A stretch of DNA of 64,000 nt from Singulisphaera sp. GP187 (GCF_900129635.1 NZ_FSRB01000001.1:5669501-5733500), one strand, 5' to 3'. Positions 45,291 to 54,645 are shown, counted from the first letter of the stretch. Program-made: numbers and translations. Notes: generated by a model from the letters alone, not told the origin.

Positions 45291-46034
45291 TCAGCTCTCC
45301 GTTGAGGCGGTCGGGGCGGGGCGGCGGACCGGCTTGTCCTTGACCCGTTCCTTGAGGGTGGCCAGCGCCTCGCGGGTCAAGAGCAGGTAACGCTGCTTGA
45401 GGATGTCGTAGGTGTTGAAGTCGGCCACCGGCGACACCTGGACCCCCTCGATGTTCCGGGCGCTCTGGTAGAAGATCGGGTCGTGCGTGGGCAAGCCGAT
45501 CAAGATCGTCCGATCCTCGAGGGTGCGATCCTTCGCCTTGGCCTTGGTCTCACCGTCGGTGATGACGGCCTCGGCCTCGGTAATGTCCGGTCTGCGGATC
45601 GCCCGCAGCACCTGCACCACCTGCTTGGTCTTGGGGACCGTCGGTGCCAGGCCGTCGATGATCAGGGCTTGGCCGTCCTGAAACTTCGACAAGAGGGCCA
45701 TGCGGATCGCAGCGCGAACCGCTTTTTTGGGCATCGCGTAGCTGTAGTCACGATTGCGGCGGGCGAAGGCGACACCGCCACCCACTCGCTTATTCGTCCG
45801 CTTCGATCCGGCACGGGCGTTGCCTGTGCCTTTCTGGCGGAACAGCTTCTTGCCGGAGCCGGCCACATCGGCTCGGCCACGCGTGTTCACCGTGCCGACG
45901 CGACGGTTTGCTCGGTGCATCACCACCACGTCGTGCAGGAGCTGCTTGTTGACCTCGCCGCCGAAGTCGGCCGGGTCAATCGATTCCTCCCCTACCTTTT
46001 CGCCGGCAGGGTTATACACGGGTACGGTCAGCAT
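45291..46034 (-). CDS. rplD: 50S ribosomal protein L4
   Basis: 247 residues. It has RAGSKRTNKRVGGGVAFARR (the extended loop), MPKKAVRAAIRMALLSKFQD, and the C-terminal VADFNTYDILKQRYLLLTRE ALATL. In many bacteria L4 represses the S10 operon. The C-terminal tail is slightly extended. Confidence 0.96.
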   Translation of the reverse strand: MLTVPVYNPAGEKVGEESIDPADFGGEVNKQLLHDVVVMHRANRRVGTVNTRGRADVAGSGKKLFRQKGTGNARAGSKRTNKRVGGGVAFARRNRDYSYAMPKKAVRAAIRMALLSKFQDGQALIIDGLAPTVPKTKQVVQVLRAIRRPDITEAEAVITDGETKAKAKDRTLEDRTILIGLPTHDPIFYQSARNIEGVQVSPVADFNTYDILKQRYLLLTREALATLKERVKDKPVRRPAPTASTES

Positions 46035-46084
46035 TGATTCGATCGCTTCACGGTTCAGGTTTGCGGATTCGATCCGTCGGTCGA

Positions 46085-46717
46085 TTACACCTTGTTCGTC
46101 TGGCGGATCGTAAGGAAGCCGCCGTTGGGACCGGGGACTGCGCCCCGAACCAGCAACAGGTTGTTAGTGAGGTCGACCCGGACCACTTTGAGGTTTTTCA
46201 CCGTGATTCGGGCGTTGCCGAACTGGCCTGGCTTTTTGATTCCCTTGCGGGTGTGAGCCGGGTCAGCACTCGGGCCTGAGGAGCCAGGGTGGCGGTGCAT
46301 TCGCTTCACACCGTGCGTGGCTCGAAGCCCCTTGAAGCCGTGTCGCTTCAAGACGCCGGAGAAACCACGACCCTTGCTGGTGCCGATGACGTCGACCCGG
46401 CCGATCTCGTTGAAGACCTCGACCGTCAGGGTCTGCCCCGCGGCGACTTCCGTGGGTCCGTCTTGACGGAGCTCGCGGATAAATCGCTTCGGTTCGGCGT
46501 CCACTTTCTTAGCGTGGCCACGCGCCGCTTGGGTGGCGTTCTTTCGCTTTTTGTCAGCGTAGCCGAGTTGCACGGCGTGGTAGCCGTCCCGTTCCTCGGT
46601 CCGGACCTGAAGCACGGTACACGGGCCGCACTCCAGGACCGTGATCGGGACGGCCGTGCCGTCGGCTTCATAGATCTGTGTCATGCCGACTTTGCGGCCG
46701 AGCAATCCGACGCGCAT
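46085..46717 (-). CDS. rplC: 50S ribosomal protein L3
   Basis: 210 residues from the ATG at 46717 (GGAG seven bases upstream). It shows MRVGLLGRKVGMTQIYEADG, VIGTSKGRGFSGVLKRHGFK and SSGPSADPAHTRKGIKKPGQ, all typical. It is 50 bp upstream of rplD. Confidence 0.96.
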   Translation of the reverse strand: MRVGLLGRKVGMTQIYEADGTAVPITVLECGPCTVLQVRTEERDGYHAVQLGYADKKRKNATQAARGHAKKVDAEPKRFIRELRQDGPTEVAAGQTLTVEVFNEIGRVDVIGTSKGRGFSGVLKRHGFKGLRATHGVKRMHRHPGSSGPSADPAHTRKGIKKPGQFGNARITVKNLKVVRVDLTNNLLLVRGAVPGPNGGFLTIRQTNKV

Positions 46718-46976
46718 CACAAAACTCCGTCGTCAGTCGTCCCTACCCGGGCATCCCGATGCCGCCGCCCGGCGAAGTCGTTCGCATCAATATTTGTTCT
46801 GCGGAATCATGTGAGGGCCGCAGCGACGATCGCATCGCCGCTGCTGGATGAAGTATGAGGGCCGATTCCCGTGCCCTGACTTCGTTCGACGCCGAGACCG
46901 TCACCGGGCCAAAGCCCCGTCGTTCCCCGGCCACCCCGCTCCCGGCCCTCACGCCAGCGTCCGCGGACTGATTCGA

Positions 46977-47309
46977 TCAAGCCCCGGAGGGGGATGCCTT
47001 GATCTTGATGTCAACGCCCGCCGGTAAGCTCAGCTTGTTCAGGGCGTCAATCGTCTTGTTCGTGGGCTGAACGATGTCGATCAGCCGCTTGTGGGTCCGA
47101 ATCTCGAACTGTTCCCGCGACTTCTTGTCGATGTGCGGGCTTCGGAGCACTGTGTAGCGCTCGATCCGGGTGGGAAGCGGAATCGGTCCGTGGACGATCG
47201 CCTCAGTTCGCTTGGCCGTGTCAACGATGTCCTTGGCCGATTGGTCAAGAATCGTGTGGTCGTACGCTTCCATCCGGATGCGTATCCGTTCGTTGCTGAT
47301 ACCCGCCAC
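46977..47309 (-). CDS. rpsJ: 30S ribosomal protein S10
   Basis: 110 residues from a GTG at 47309, chosen because VAGISNERIRIRMEAYD matches the family start and AAGGGA lies about eight bases upstream. Other blocks are TEAIVHGPIPLPTRIERYTV and THKRLIDIVQPTNKTIDALN. It opens the S10 cluster; a 259-bp spacer with no gene separates it from rplC. Confidence 0.95.
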   Translation of the reverse strand: MAGISNERIRIRMEAYDHTILDQSAKDIVDTAKRTEAIVHGPIPLPTRIERYTVLRSPHIDKKSREQFEIRTHKRLIDIVQPTNKTIDALNKLSLPAGVDIKIKASPSGA

Positions 47310-47399
47310 GCGTGGTTCCCTTCGCTTCCCGACGACCGCCGACCCGTCGGCCTTCCCTTGACGTACCATCACAGCCCGCATGTCACGCGGGAAAGTAAG
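47310..47399 (-). promoter_or_regulatory. Leader of the S10 operon
   Basis: About 80-90 nt of untranslated leader between the candidate promoter and the rpsJ GTG. No clear L4-binding structure was identified by eye. Confidence 0.35.
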
Positions 47400-47428
47400 A
47401 ATGTAACGACCGTCTAGAGCGAAGTCAA
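47400..47428 (-). promoter_or_regulatory. Candidate sigma-70 promoter of the S10 operon
   Basis: On the minus strand, TTGACT (47428-47423) is followed after exactly 17 bases by TACATT (47405-47400), about 90 bp before the rpsJ start. This is the best hexamer pair in the region. Confidence 0.65.
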
Positions 47429-47657
47429 TGAAACTCGTGCGACTTTTTTGAGAAGAGGCTCTGGCTTGGCTTGCTTGGCCGCTCCGGGTAGGGTAATAGC
47501 ACATATTGTGCGACTTGGGACGGTTGCTGGCGACGGTTTTTATGATTCTCCTTAAGCGAGCTGGTTCTCGTTTGTTGAAGAGGAGTTACCGCGTCGGTTT
47601 TGATTCCCGCCATGGGTTTATTCTGGTTGAGTTAGGTTCGCTCTGAGGCAATCTGGC

Positions 47658-48320
47658 ATGGCCACGATCACCACTCTCTCCCGACCGGATTGGACGGTTG
47701 CCGACCTGTTTGAGCATTTCGGCCCGATTCCATTTCGGCGGATTCGGCAGGTCCCCGGTCCCGGGACCGCGACCGAGCAGGATGTCCTTGCGATCCGCGA
47801 TCGCGAACGGCGGTTGTTTGAACTCGTCGATGGGGTTCTTGTGGAGAAGGCTGTGGGGATTCAGGAATCCTACCTGGCGATCTTGATTGCGGGTCTCTTG
47901 GGCGATTTTGCTGCGCGGGGCGACCTGGGGATGGTGCTAGGAGCCGATGGTATGGCGCGTCTCGCATCCGGTCTCGTGCGGATCCCCGACGTGTCGTTCA
48001 TTTCGTGGGATCGGCTTCCCGGCCGCCGCGTTCCTTCCACTCCGTTCCTGGATATCGCCCCCGACCTTGCCGTGGAGGTTTTGAGCCCGAGTAACACGGC
48101 GCGGGAGATGGACCGCAAGCTTCTGGAATACTTCCAGGCGGGTGTCCGCCTCGTCTGGTATGTCGATCCTGCGGCAAGGACGGTCCGAGTTTTCTCCACG
48201 CCCGGTGAAGGGCTTGTCTTGGGCGAAGATCAGGAGCTCGACGGCAGTCCCGTTCTGACCGGGTTGAGGATTCCGCTTCGACCGCTCTTTGCGCGTCTGG
48301 GACCCAGGCCGACACCCTGA
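47658..48320 (+). CDS. Uma2-family (DUF820) putative restriction-endonuclease-like protein
   Basis: 220 residues from the ATG at 47658 (GAGG upstream). It has the PD-(D/E)xK-type core of Uma2 proteins: RLFELVDGVLVEK, RIPDVSFISWDRLP, PDLAVEVLSPSNTAREMDRK and VWYVDPAARTV. The N-terminal 50 residues are unusual. Uma2 genes are abundant in planctomycetes and cyanobacteria, and their role is unclear. It lies on the opposite strand between rpsJ and fusA, breaking the usual str-S10 continuity. Confidence 0.87.
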   Translation: MATITTLSRPDWTVADLFEHFGPIPFRRIRQVPGPGTATEQDVLAIRDRERRLFELVDGVLVEKAVGIQESYLAILIAGLLGDFAARGDLGMVLGADGMARLASGLVRIPDVSFISWDRLPGRRVPSTPFLDIAPDLAVEVLSPSNTAREMDRKLLEYFQAGVRLVWYVDPAARTVRVFSTPGEGLVLGEDQELDGSPVLTGLRIPLRPLFARLGPRPTP

Positions 48321-48368
48321 TTCCTTTTCGGTCATGGTGAGCGGGAGGACAACTCCCCCCTGCCCTTG

Positions 48369-48403
48369 CCAGAGCGTTCGCTTCATCATGGCGAACGCTC
48401 TGG
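48369..48403. terminator. Hairpin between convergent Uma2 and fusA genes
   Basis: CCAGAGCGTTCGC (48369-48381) pairs perfectly with 48391-48403 around a 9-nt loop. It sits between the two convergent stop codons and could end both transcripts. No T-run is present. Confidence 0.6.
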
Positions 48404-48437
48404 GGACCACTCGCGGCAAGGACCACCCTTGGGCGGA

Positions 48438-50546
48438 TTAACCCCCGGCGAGGCTCTCGAGCATGCTGTCGGGGGCGGCGGCGTACTCGAGCGGTTCCAT
48501 GCTGTAGCTGGCGCGGCCTTGGCTGAGGCTGCGGACGGCCGTCGAGTAGCCGAACATCTTCTCGAGGGGGGCGCGGGCCTCGACGACCATCAGCTTGCCG
48601 CGGGTGAACGTCTTGTCGATCAGGGCGCGGCGGCTCGAGAGGTCGCCCGTGATGTTGCCCAGGTAGTCTTCCGGGGTGACGACCTCGAGCTTCATGATTG
48701 GCTCGAGGAGGACGGCCCCTGCCTCCTGGACCGCCTTGCTCAGGGCGTCGGCCGCGGCGAACCGGAAGGCGTGTTCGTTGGAGTCGACGTCATGGGTGTC
48801 ACCGTCGATCAAGGTCACCTTGAGGTCGACCAAGGGGAAGCCAGTACGGCCCCCTGACTTGGCCTCTTCGCGGATCCCGGCCTCGATCGCGCCCAGGAAC
48901 TCGCCGGGGATCACGCCCCCCTTGAGTCGATTGACGAACGCGAGGACGGGCGCTCCCTTGGGCTGGGTTTCGGGCTCGAGGTCGATCGTGACCTTGGCGT
49001 AGAGCCCCGACCCGCCGGTCTGGCGGATGCAGACCCCTTGGATGCGCTTGACCGCCTTCTTGATCGTTTCGCGGTAGCTGACCCGAGGCCGGCCGACGTG
49101 GACCTTGAGCTTGAAGTCGCGGATCATCCGGTTCTTGAGGATCTCCAGGTGGAGCTCTCCCATCCCCGAGATCAGGGTTTGCCCGGTTTCTTCGTTGACC
49201 TTGTACGAGAAGGTCGGGTCTTCGCGGGCCAGGGCCCCCAGGGTGTCGGCGAGCTTCCCCTTGTCGGACGAGCTGACCGGCTCGATCGACATGCTGATGA
49301 CCGTCTCGGGGAACTCGATTTTCTCGAGCAGGATCGGGTGCGCGGAGTCGCAGAGGGTGTCACCGGTGACCGAGTCCTTGAGGCCGACCACGCCGACGAT
49401 GTCCCCCGACTCGGCCCGTTCGACCTTCTCGCGGTCGTCCGCGCGGATGTGGTAGAGCCGCGAGCAGTTTTCCTTCTTGTCGCGCCCGGGGTTGTACACC
49501 CGGCTCCCTGACTTCAACTCGCCCGAGTAGATCCGGACGAAGGAGAGGTCGCCGTGCTGGTCGTTCGTGATCTTGAAGACGAGGCCGCAGAACGGTTCGT
49601 TGGGGCTCGGCTTGCGGACGATCTCGGTCCCCTTCTTGGGGTGGTGTCCGACGACGGGCGGCCGGTCGAGTGGGCTCGGAAGATAGGCGGAGACTGCGTT
49701 CAAGAGCTGCTGGACGCCCACGTATTTGAAGCTCGAGCCACAGAGGACCGGTTGCGCCTGCCCTGTCAGAGCCGCCCGGCGAAGTCCGGCAATGATCTGC
49801 TCCTCGGTCAGCTCGGCCCCTTCGAGGTGAGCCATGTAGGCTTCGGCGAACGGCTCGTCGAAGTCGGCCAGGGAGTCGATCATCCGCTCCCGCCAGAGCT
49901 GGGCGTTGGGGAGCAGCGCCTCGGGGATTTCCCCCTCGGTGAAGGTTGAGCCGAGATCCTCGGTCGTGAAATGGAGGGCCTTCATCGTGATCAGGTCGAT
50001 GAGCCCTTGGAATTCGCCCATCGTCCCTTCGGGGCCGGCGCCGATCGGGATCTGGATCGGGATCGGGTGGCTTTCGAGCCGGTCCTGGATCTCGGCGAAG
50101 ACGCGGTCGAACTCCGCGCCGATGCGGTCCATCTTGTTGATGAAGCAGAGCCGCGGCACGTGATACTTGGTCGCCTGCCGCCAGACGGTTTCGCTCTGCG
50201 CCTCAACTCCCTCGACGGCCGAGAAGATGACCACCGCGCCGTCGAGGACGCGGAGCGACCGCTCGACCTCGGCGGTGAAGTCGACGTGGCCGGGGGTGTC
50301 GATGATGTTGATCGTCACGTCCTTCCAGCGGCAGGTGATGGCCGCGGCGACGATCGTGATCCCGCGTTCGCGTTCTTCCTCGAGGTAGTCGGTCGTCGTG
50401 GACCCTTTGTCCACGTCCCCCATCCGGTGGATCTCGCCCGTGTAATAGAGGATCCGCTCGGTCGTGGTCGTCTTGCCGGCGTCGATGTGCGCAATGATGC
50501 CGATGTTTCGGATCGATTGCAGATGCGCTGGGTCGCTGGTGTCCAT
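48438..50546 (-). CDS. fusA: Elongation factor G
   Basis: 702 residues from the ATG at 50546 (MDTSDPAHLQSIRNIG). GTPase motifs are AHIDAGKTTTTE (P-loop), RGITI (switch I), DTPGHVDF (switch II) and NKMD. Domains III-V follow, with SGMGELHLEIL and a C-terminal RASYSMEPLEYA. It drives ribosomal translocation. The in-frame extension to 50612 is not conserved. In most bacteria fusA directly follows rpsG; here about 12 kb of accessory DNA lies between them. No tuf gene is seen downstream. Confidence 0.97.
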   Translation of the reverse strand: MDTSDPAHLQSIRNIGIIAHIDAGKTTTTERILYYTGEIHRMGDVDKGSTTTDYLEEERERGITIVAAAITCRWKDVTINIIDTPGHVDFTAEVERSLRVLDGAVVIFSAVEGVEAQSETVWRQATKYHVPRLCFINKMDRIGAEFDRVFAEIQDRLESHPIPIQIPIGAGPEGTMGEFQGLIDLITMKALHFTTEDLGSTFTEGEIPEALLPNAQLWRERMIDSLADFDEPFAEAYMAHLEGAELTEEQIIAGLRRAALTGQAQPVLCGSSFKYVGVQQLLNAVSAYLPSPLDRPPVVGHHPKKGTEIVRKPSPNEPFCGLVFKITNDQHGDLSFVRIYSGELKSGSRVYNPGRDKKENCSRLYHIRADDREKVERAESGDIVGVVGLKDSVTGDTLCDSAHPILLEKIEFPETVISMSIEPVSSSDKGKLADTLGALAREDPTFSYKVNEETGQTLISGMGELHLEILKNRMIRDFKLKVHVGRPRVSYRETIKKAVKRIQGVCIRQTGGSGLYAKVTIDLEPETQPKGAPVLAFVNRLKGGVIPGEFLGAIEAGIREEAKSGGRTGFPLVDLKVTLIDGDTHDVDSNEHAFRFAAADALSKAVQEAGAVLLEPIMKLEVVTPEDYLGNITGDLSSRRALIDKTFTRGKLMVVEARAPLEKMFGYSTAVRSLSQGRASYSMEPLEYAAAPDSMLESLAGG

Positions 50547-51280
50547 GGTGGCTATCCGTTGCGTTGCGTGAAAAACGGGCTGGGAGCCGGGTCGGTGGGT
50601 TCGATTCGACAACGCTCTAGCTTAACCGGGTTGAGGTCAAAACACAGCGCAAGTCACAAACCGAGGCGGGATGCCCTTCCGATTCTTTCGAGGGTTGGGG
50701 CCGTTGTCACCGCGGGCGACCCGCGGAGAAGAGGACCCTTCCAAGGCCGATCGTCCATCCCGCCCGACTCGATAGAAAATGAGGTGTGGTAGAAATTACG
50801 CAGTTCACGAACAACAGTTCATAGGTGCGTGAGATTTTAGAGTCCTTGGGCGAGTTATATTGCCGTGTCCAAAGGGTGGAACCTGGCGAACTGCGAACAA
50901 ACATTCACTACATGCAGTCCGACTACGTAACTCCTATGTGTGAATCCTACTCTACACTTTTTGTGATTTAATTCATTCGGACTCGCTGTCGCTTATTCGC
51001 GACGACTTGGAGCGGCGACGCGACCACGTGACGAGGGCAGCGAGCCAAATCGCGAGCGAGATGACCACGGCGAAAAGGTACGCCGGCAACCAAGCCGGAC
51101 CGGATCATTCCAGCTCTACGGGCAGAAGGTCATCAATGCGGTACAAGACCTTCGTGGCGCCCGCCCACGCCGCGTCGCGTGCCCTCCGACCTTTCCCGCT
51201 TGCAACCCGCCGGGCCGCTGTGGTTTGATGGGAGCGAACCGAGGATATGCACACGTTGTCGATATTTATGAGGTAGCCCG
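50547..51280. other. Intergenic region between fusA and the protease operon
   Basis: 734 bp between divergent genes. It contains copy 2 of the dispersed ~120-bp repeat. Around 50940-51000 the sequence becomes AT-rich. No gene or confident promoter was recognised; a TTGACC box near 50631 could belong to fusA. Confidence 0.45.
50796..50917 (-). repeat. Dispersed ~120-bp repeat, copy 2
   Basis: The reverse complement of this segment is about 80 percent identical by eye to 23754-23875, beginning CTGCATGTAGTGAATGTTTG and ending in TTGTTCGTGAAC. Flanking sequences of the two copies are unrelated, so it is a mobile or functional intergenic unit. Confidence 0.75.
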
Positions 51281-52366
51281 GTGGCGATTAATTTGGAGAC
51301 CCAGGACCTGCGGCGCCTGGCGCAGATCGTCTCGAAACTGGCATGGTTCGAGAATAGCGCACGCGAACGCCGCCAATTCGTCGAGATGGCATTAGGGTCG
51401 ACGCCAAGGGCCGAGACGCTCCGAGGCCAGTTGGGACTCGACACCCCGCCGGCAATCGCCTCCGTCGAGGTGATCACGAAGCTGGCCCGATTCGGGCAGG
51501 TGGAATACGGCAAGGAGGCGCTGGGTGTCTTCCTCAACGCCGTCATCGGCGAGGTCGGCGTCGAGATCCAGGGCGAGATCCGCTCGCTGTTCGACAAGTA
51601 TCCCCTGGATGCCGCCGTCTCCATTAAGGCGATGGACGGATCGGCGTGGCAGGGCGAGGCCGACGGCCCCTCGAGCCTGAAATTCCGCGAACTCATCCTC
51701 GACGAGAATACGCTCTACCCGATCCATATCCTCCAGCGGGCGATTGAGGCCTCGCACTCGGTCAATCGCGTCGTGGTCTCCAACGGGAACCATCAATGGA
51801 CCGGCACGGGATTCCTCGTCGCACCCGATCTGATCATGACCAATCATCATGTGATCAGGACGGCGGAGCAGGCCCGCGGGTCGACCTTCGTCTTCAACTT
51901 CGAACTCGACACGGACTGTGCGCCCAAGCCGGTCACCGTCGCAAGCTCCGTGGAGGGGGGGCTGTTCTACGCGAATGAGACCCTGGACTTCGCCGTCGTC
52001 CAGGTTGCCAGCGTGGAGTCAGCCCGCTCCCCGCTGAAACTTGGGGGGAATCCGTCCCGTCGCGGCGACGCTGTGACGATCATCGGCCATCCCAACGGAC
52101 ACCTCAAGCAGATCTCCTTGCGTAATAACGCCGTCGAGTTCGCCGACGCGACGGTCATCCAGTACACCGCGAGCACCGAGCCGGGCTCGTCCGGTTCACC
52201 GATTCTCGACCTCAACGGGCCGACCGTCGTTGGGATCCACCACTCGAGCCAGTTTGTTGACATCCCGGGGAGTCCGTCGCGAGTTCTGCGCAACGCCGGC
52301 ACGGCCATGGGAGCCATCCTGGCCGACCTGAAAGACAAAGCCCCGTCTATCCTCGCGAAGCTGTGA
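51281..52366 (+). CDS. Trypsin-like serine protease with N-terminal effector-associated-like domain
   Basis: 361 residues from a GTG at 51281 (GAGGT upstream). Residues 1-110 are a helical domain, with ARERRQFVEMALG, ETLRGQLGLDTPPAIAS and VITKLARFGQVEYGKEALG, that resembles the death-like effector-associated domains (EADs) of bacterial conflict systems. Residues about 145-350 are a V8/trypsin-type protease: LIMTNHHVI (His190), ETLDFAVVQV (Asp236) and EPGSSGSPILD (Ser304). The catalytic triad is complete. There is no signal peptide, so it should act in the cytoplasm. The next gene starts 10 bp later and encodes a protein with a matching N-terminal domain, so the pair probably interacts through these domains. 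Confidence 0.85.
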   Translation: MAINLETQDLRRLAQIVSKLAWFENSARERRQFVEMALGSTPRAETLRGQLGLDTPPAIASVEVITKLARFGQVEYGKEALGVFLNAVIGEVGVEIQGEIRSLFDKYPLDAAVSIKAMDGSAWQGEADGPSSLKFRELILDENTLYPIHILQRAIEASHSVNRVVVSNGNHQWTGTGFLVAPDLIMTNHHVIRTAEQARGSTFVFNFELDTDCAPKPVTVASSVEGGLFYANETLDFAVVQVASVESARSPLKLGGNPSRRGDAVTIIGHPNGHLKQISLRNNAVEFADATVIQYTASTEPGSSGSPILDLNGPTVVGIHHSSQFVDIPGSPSRVLRNAGTAMGAILADLKDKAPSILAKL

Positions 52367-52376
52367 GGGCAAATCC

Positions 52377-54002
52377 ATGTTCGCATTCTTCCGGATGCTT
52401 CGCACCCAGATCAAAGACTTCTTCGGGAGGCGACCGACCAGACTCCGCCGCATCCCGACGTATCCATTCCCGGCCTATCCTGGTGCCAGGATCATTGAGG
52501 AGGTCAAGCGGTTCCACCTCGTGCAAGAGGGGGATTCCGGTCGCAAATCGCTCCTGGAATTGGTTCTAGGAGGTGACCAGTTCGAGCAGTTGAGGGGCCG
52601 AGTCACGATCGAAGGCCCTCCCGAAATCTTCGCGAGCGGCCTCGTCCGCTGCCTGTACCAATACGACCGATCCAACGTCAGGTTCACGGTAGTCGACCTG
52701 CTGGAATTCATGAAGCGGGGTGTGGGCGAGGATCAGCAGTCGCGGCTCTCGGACCTGATCGCGGAATACACCGCCTACCGCAAGGCCACCCTCGCACGCA
52801 TCGTCCCCGACCCGCGGCTGGGACTCAGGCCATTCCTGCCGCATGCTTACCTTTCTTTCAGCCTCGTCGGGCTCCTGACCTACTGGGCCACCCGGCCCGA
52901 GCTGCTCTCGATCGTCGACGTCTGGCCGCCCAAGTACCACGACAAGCTCGCCAGGGACCCGATGGTCTTCGTGATCTTCAACAAGCCGGTGAAGCCGGAT
53001 GCCAAACTGATCCTTAAGCCGACCACGTCCGGCCCGAAGAGCACCAAGACTTCGAAGGATGTCGCGAACGGAGAGGGATCCGACCGGAAGAAGGACGCGG
53101 GAGGCGACACCGCCTCATCGGGAAACTCGCCGGGGAGCATCCTCCCGGAAAAACTCCCGGAGGGCGTGTCGGCCAGTCGCATTCTGACGTTCCACGCCAA
53201 GGGGCTCAGATGCGGCACAACATACCGGGTGACGCTCGAAGGAGTCAAGAACGAGCGGGGCGAGACCATCCCGCTCGCCGAGTGCGAGTGGGGCTACACC
53301 TCGGCGCAAGGCCACGATCAACCGCCGGAGTTCCACAAATGGTCGATCCTCGACAAAACCGAATCCGGGCTCTTCCCGCTCCGGCCGAAGATTAAGGTCT
53401 ACTTCAATGCGCCGGTCGTGAGCGGCGATTACGAGCTGGCCAAAGTCGTCGAAGGGAAGGTATTGTCCCCCCTGGTGGCGGAAGGCAGGCTGTCGCTCGA
53501 ACAGAATCGATTCTCTTCAAAATACCTTTTTATTGACACGAACAATTATGGGAAGCTCGAACCCGGGACCGAGTACGAACTGAAGGTGTACGGTGTGTCC
53601 GACGAGTACGGGAACAAGTTGGAGGCTGTCGCGGACCCGTATCGGTTCAAGACGGTCGCCCTCGCGGGGACCGCCGAAAGCCCCGTCTCGTTTCAGGATC
53701 TGATCAAGGAACGAGCGACTCAACCATGGACGATCTCGAGATACGAAGGGAAACTCATCCGATGGACGGGGACGGTCATCGACTTTCCGGCGGAGATGAT
53801 TATCCTCCTCGGGGACCAGTGTGATGAGTGCCTGAAAAGCCCGAACTTCTCCCATACGGCGACCTTCCGCTGGCACGACGACCACACGTTCCCCCTTGGC
53901 TTGAAAAAGGGCGCGAGCATCTGTTTAGAGGGGACATTACGGCCTAACAACACCTCGCAAAACTTCGTAGTTTGGCCCGCAGAATGGTCGTCTTGCCGAT
54001 AG
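52377..54002 (+). CDS. EAD-like domain / membrane / Ig-like repeat protein, partner of the protease
   Basis: 541 residues. Residues about 38-135 align with the N-terminal domain of the upstream protease: GRKSLLELVLG against ERRQFVEMALG, LRGRVTIEGPPEIFAS against LRGQLGLDTPPAIAS, and VGEDQQSRLSDLIAEY against VGVEIQGEIRSLFDKY. A hydrophobic segment at about 154-172 may cross the membrane. Two Big_5/SbsA-like beta-sandwich domains follow (about 180-310 and 330-440), separated by a charged Lys/Ser/Gly linker. The end (about 455-541) looks like an OB-type barrel with a C-x2-C pair. It lacks an obvious enzyme domain, so a sensor or scaffold role is inferred. Confidence 0.72.
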   Translation: MFAFFRMLRTQIKDFFGRRPTRLRRIPTYPFPAYPGARIIEEVKRFHLVQEGDSGRKSLLELVLGGDQFEQLRGRVTIEGPPEIFASGLVRCLYQYDRSNVRFTVVDLLEFMKRGVGEDQQSRLSDLIAEYTAYRKATLARIVPDPRLGLRPFLPHAYLSFSLVGLLTYWATRPELLSIVDVWPPKYHDKLARDPMVFVIFNKPVKPDAKLILKPTTSGPKSTKTSKDVANGEGSDRKKDAGGDTASSGNSPGSILPEKLPEGVSASRILTFHAKGLRCGTTYRVTLEGVKNERGETIPLAECEWGYTSAQGHDQPPEFHKWSILDKTESGLFPLRPKIKVYFNAPVVSGDYELAKVVEGKVLSPLVAEGRLSLEQNRFSSKYLFIDTNNYGKLEPGTEYELKVYGVSDEYGNKLEAVADPYRFKTVALAGTAESPVSFQDLIKERATQPWTISRYEGKLIRWTGTVIDFPAEMIILLGDQCDECLKSPNFSHTATFRWHDDHTFPLGLKKGASICLEGTLRPNNTSQNFVVWPAEWSSCR

Positions 54003-54095
54003 CTTGCCCGACGGCATCTTCTCGGCTGACGAGGGTCCGCTAGTCCGCCAGTAATTCGACCCGGGAGCCGCTTCGTCGGGACGTATCTCGGGGAA

Positions 54096-54118
54096 GGAGG
54101 TGTCTCCACGACACCTCC
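54096..54118. terminator. Hairpin between convergent genes
   Basis: GGAGGTGTC (54096-54104) pairs with GACACCTCC (54110-54118), with a 5-nt loop. It lies between the converging stop codons of the Ig-like protein and the coiled-coil protein and may terminate both. Confidence 0.55.
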
Positions 54119-54186
54119 CCCCATGGTTTGAGCGAACCCGGTCCCTGAGCGGTGGAGGCGTTCCGGTCGTCGCATCTCGCCAGAGC

Positions 54187-54645
54187 TTATTTGTCAACCT
54201 TTGTATCGAGCTTCTTCTCCAGTTCGTTCTTGAACTCGACCGCCTTGGCATCGGCCGTGGTCGCCTTCGTGTCGGCCGCGGTCGCCTTTTTGTCGGCGGT
54301 GGTCGCCGTCCCATTTACGACGCCAAGGTTCGCCTGTAACTGGAGGACCAGCTGTCGAAGCGCCTCCAATTCCGGATCTGACTCGGGAGCCACCGCCCGA
54401 GGCACGGATTGGGCAACCACGGTGGTCCCGTCGGACATCCTTGTGAGTATTCCATACTTAAGCTGGCCCGAACCGTCGTAATAGTAGCCGTAGTAATTAC
54501 AGACCGCTGTCGCCGGCTGTGGGGGGCGGGTGTTGCCTACGTGGTGGAACAGGCGGGACAGAGGCCCCGCTGCCTCGACGTTGGACGCCGGCAACAATGT
54601 TCCCGCGAAGCATGTCAACGCGCCGATCAAGATTCGCACTCTCAT
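54187..54645 (-). CDS. Small secreted coiled-coil protein
   Basis: 152 residues from the ATG at 54645 (GGAGGG upstream). A signal peptide is clear (MRVRILIGALTCFAGTLLPA, then Ala-Ala). The middle has CNYYGYYYDGSGQLKYG and a Thr/Val stretch. The C-terminal third has heptad-like repeats of the type TADKKAT/AADTKAT/TADAKA and ends in a Lys-rich helix, so it probably forms a coiled coil. No family was recognised. It is converged upon by the protease operon. Confidence 0.75.
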   Translation of the reverse strand: MRVRILIGALTCFAGTLLPASNVEAAGPLSRLFHHVGNTRPPQPATAVCNYYGYYYDGSGQLKYGILTRMSDGTTVVAQSVPRAVAPESDPELEALRQLVLQLQANLGVVNGTATTADKKATAADTKATTADAKAVEFKNELEKKLDTKVDK

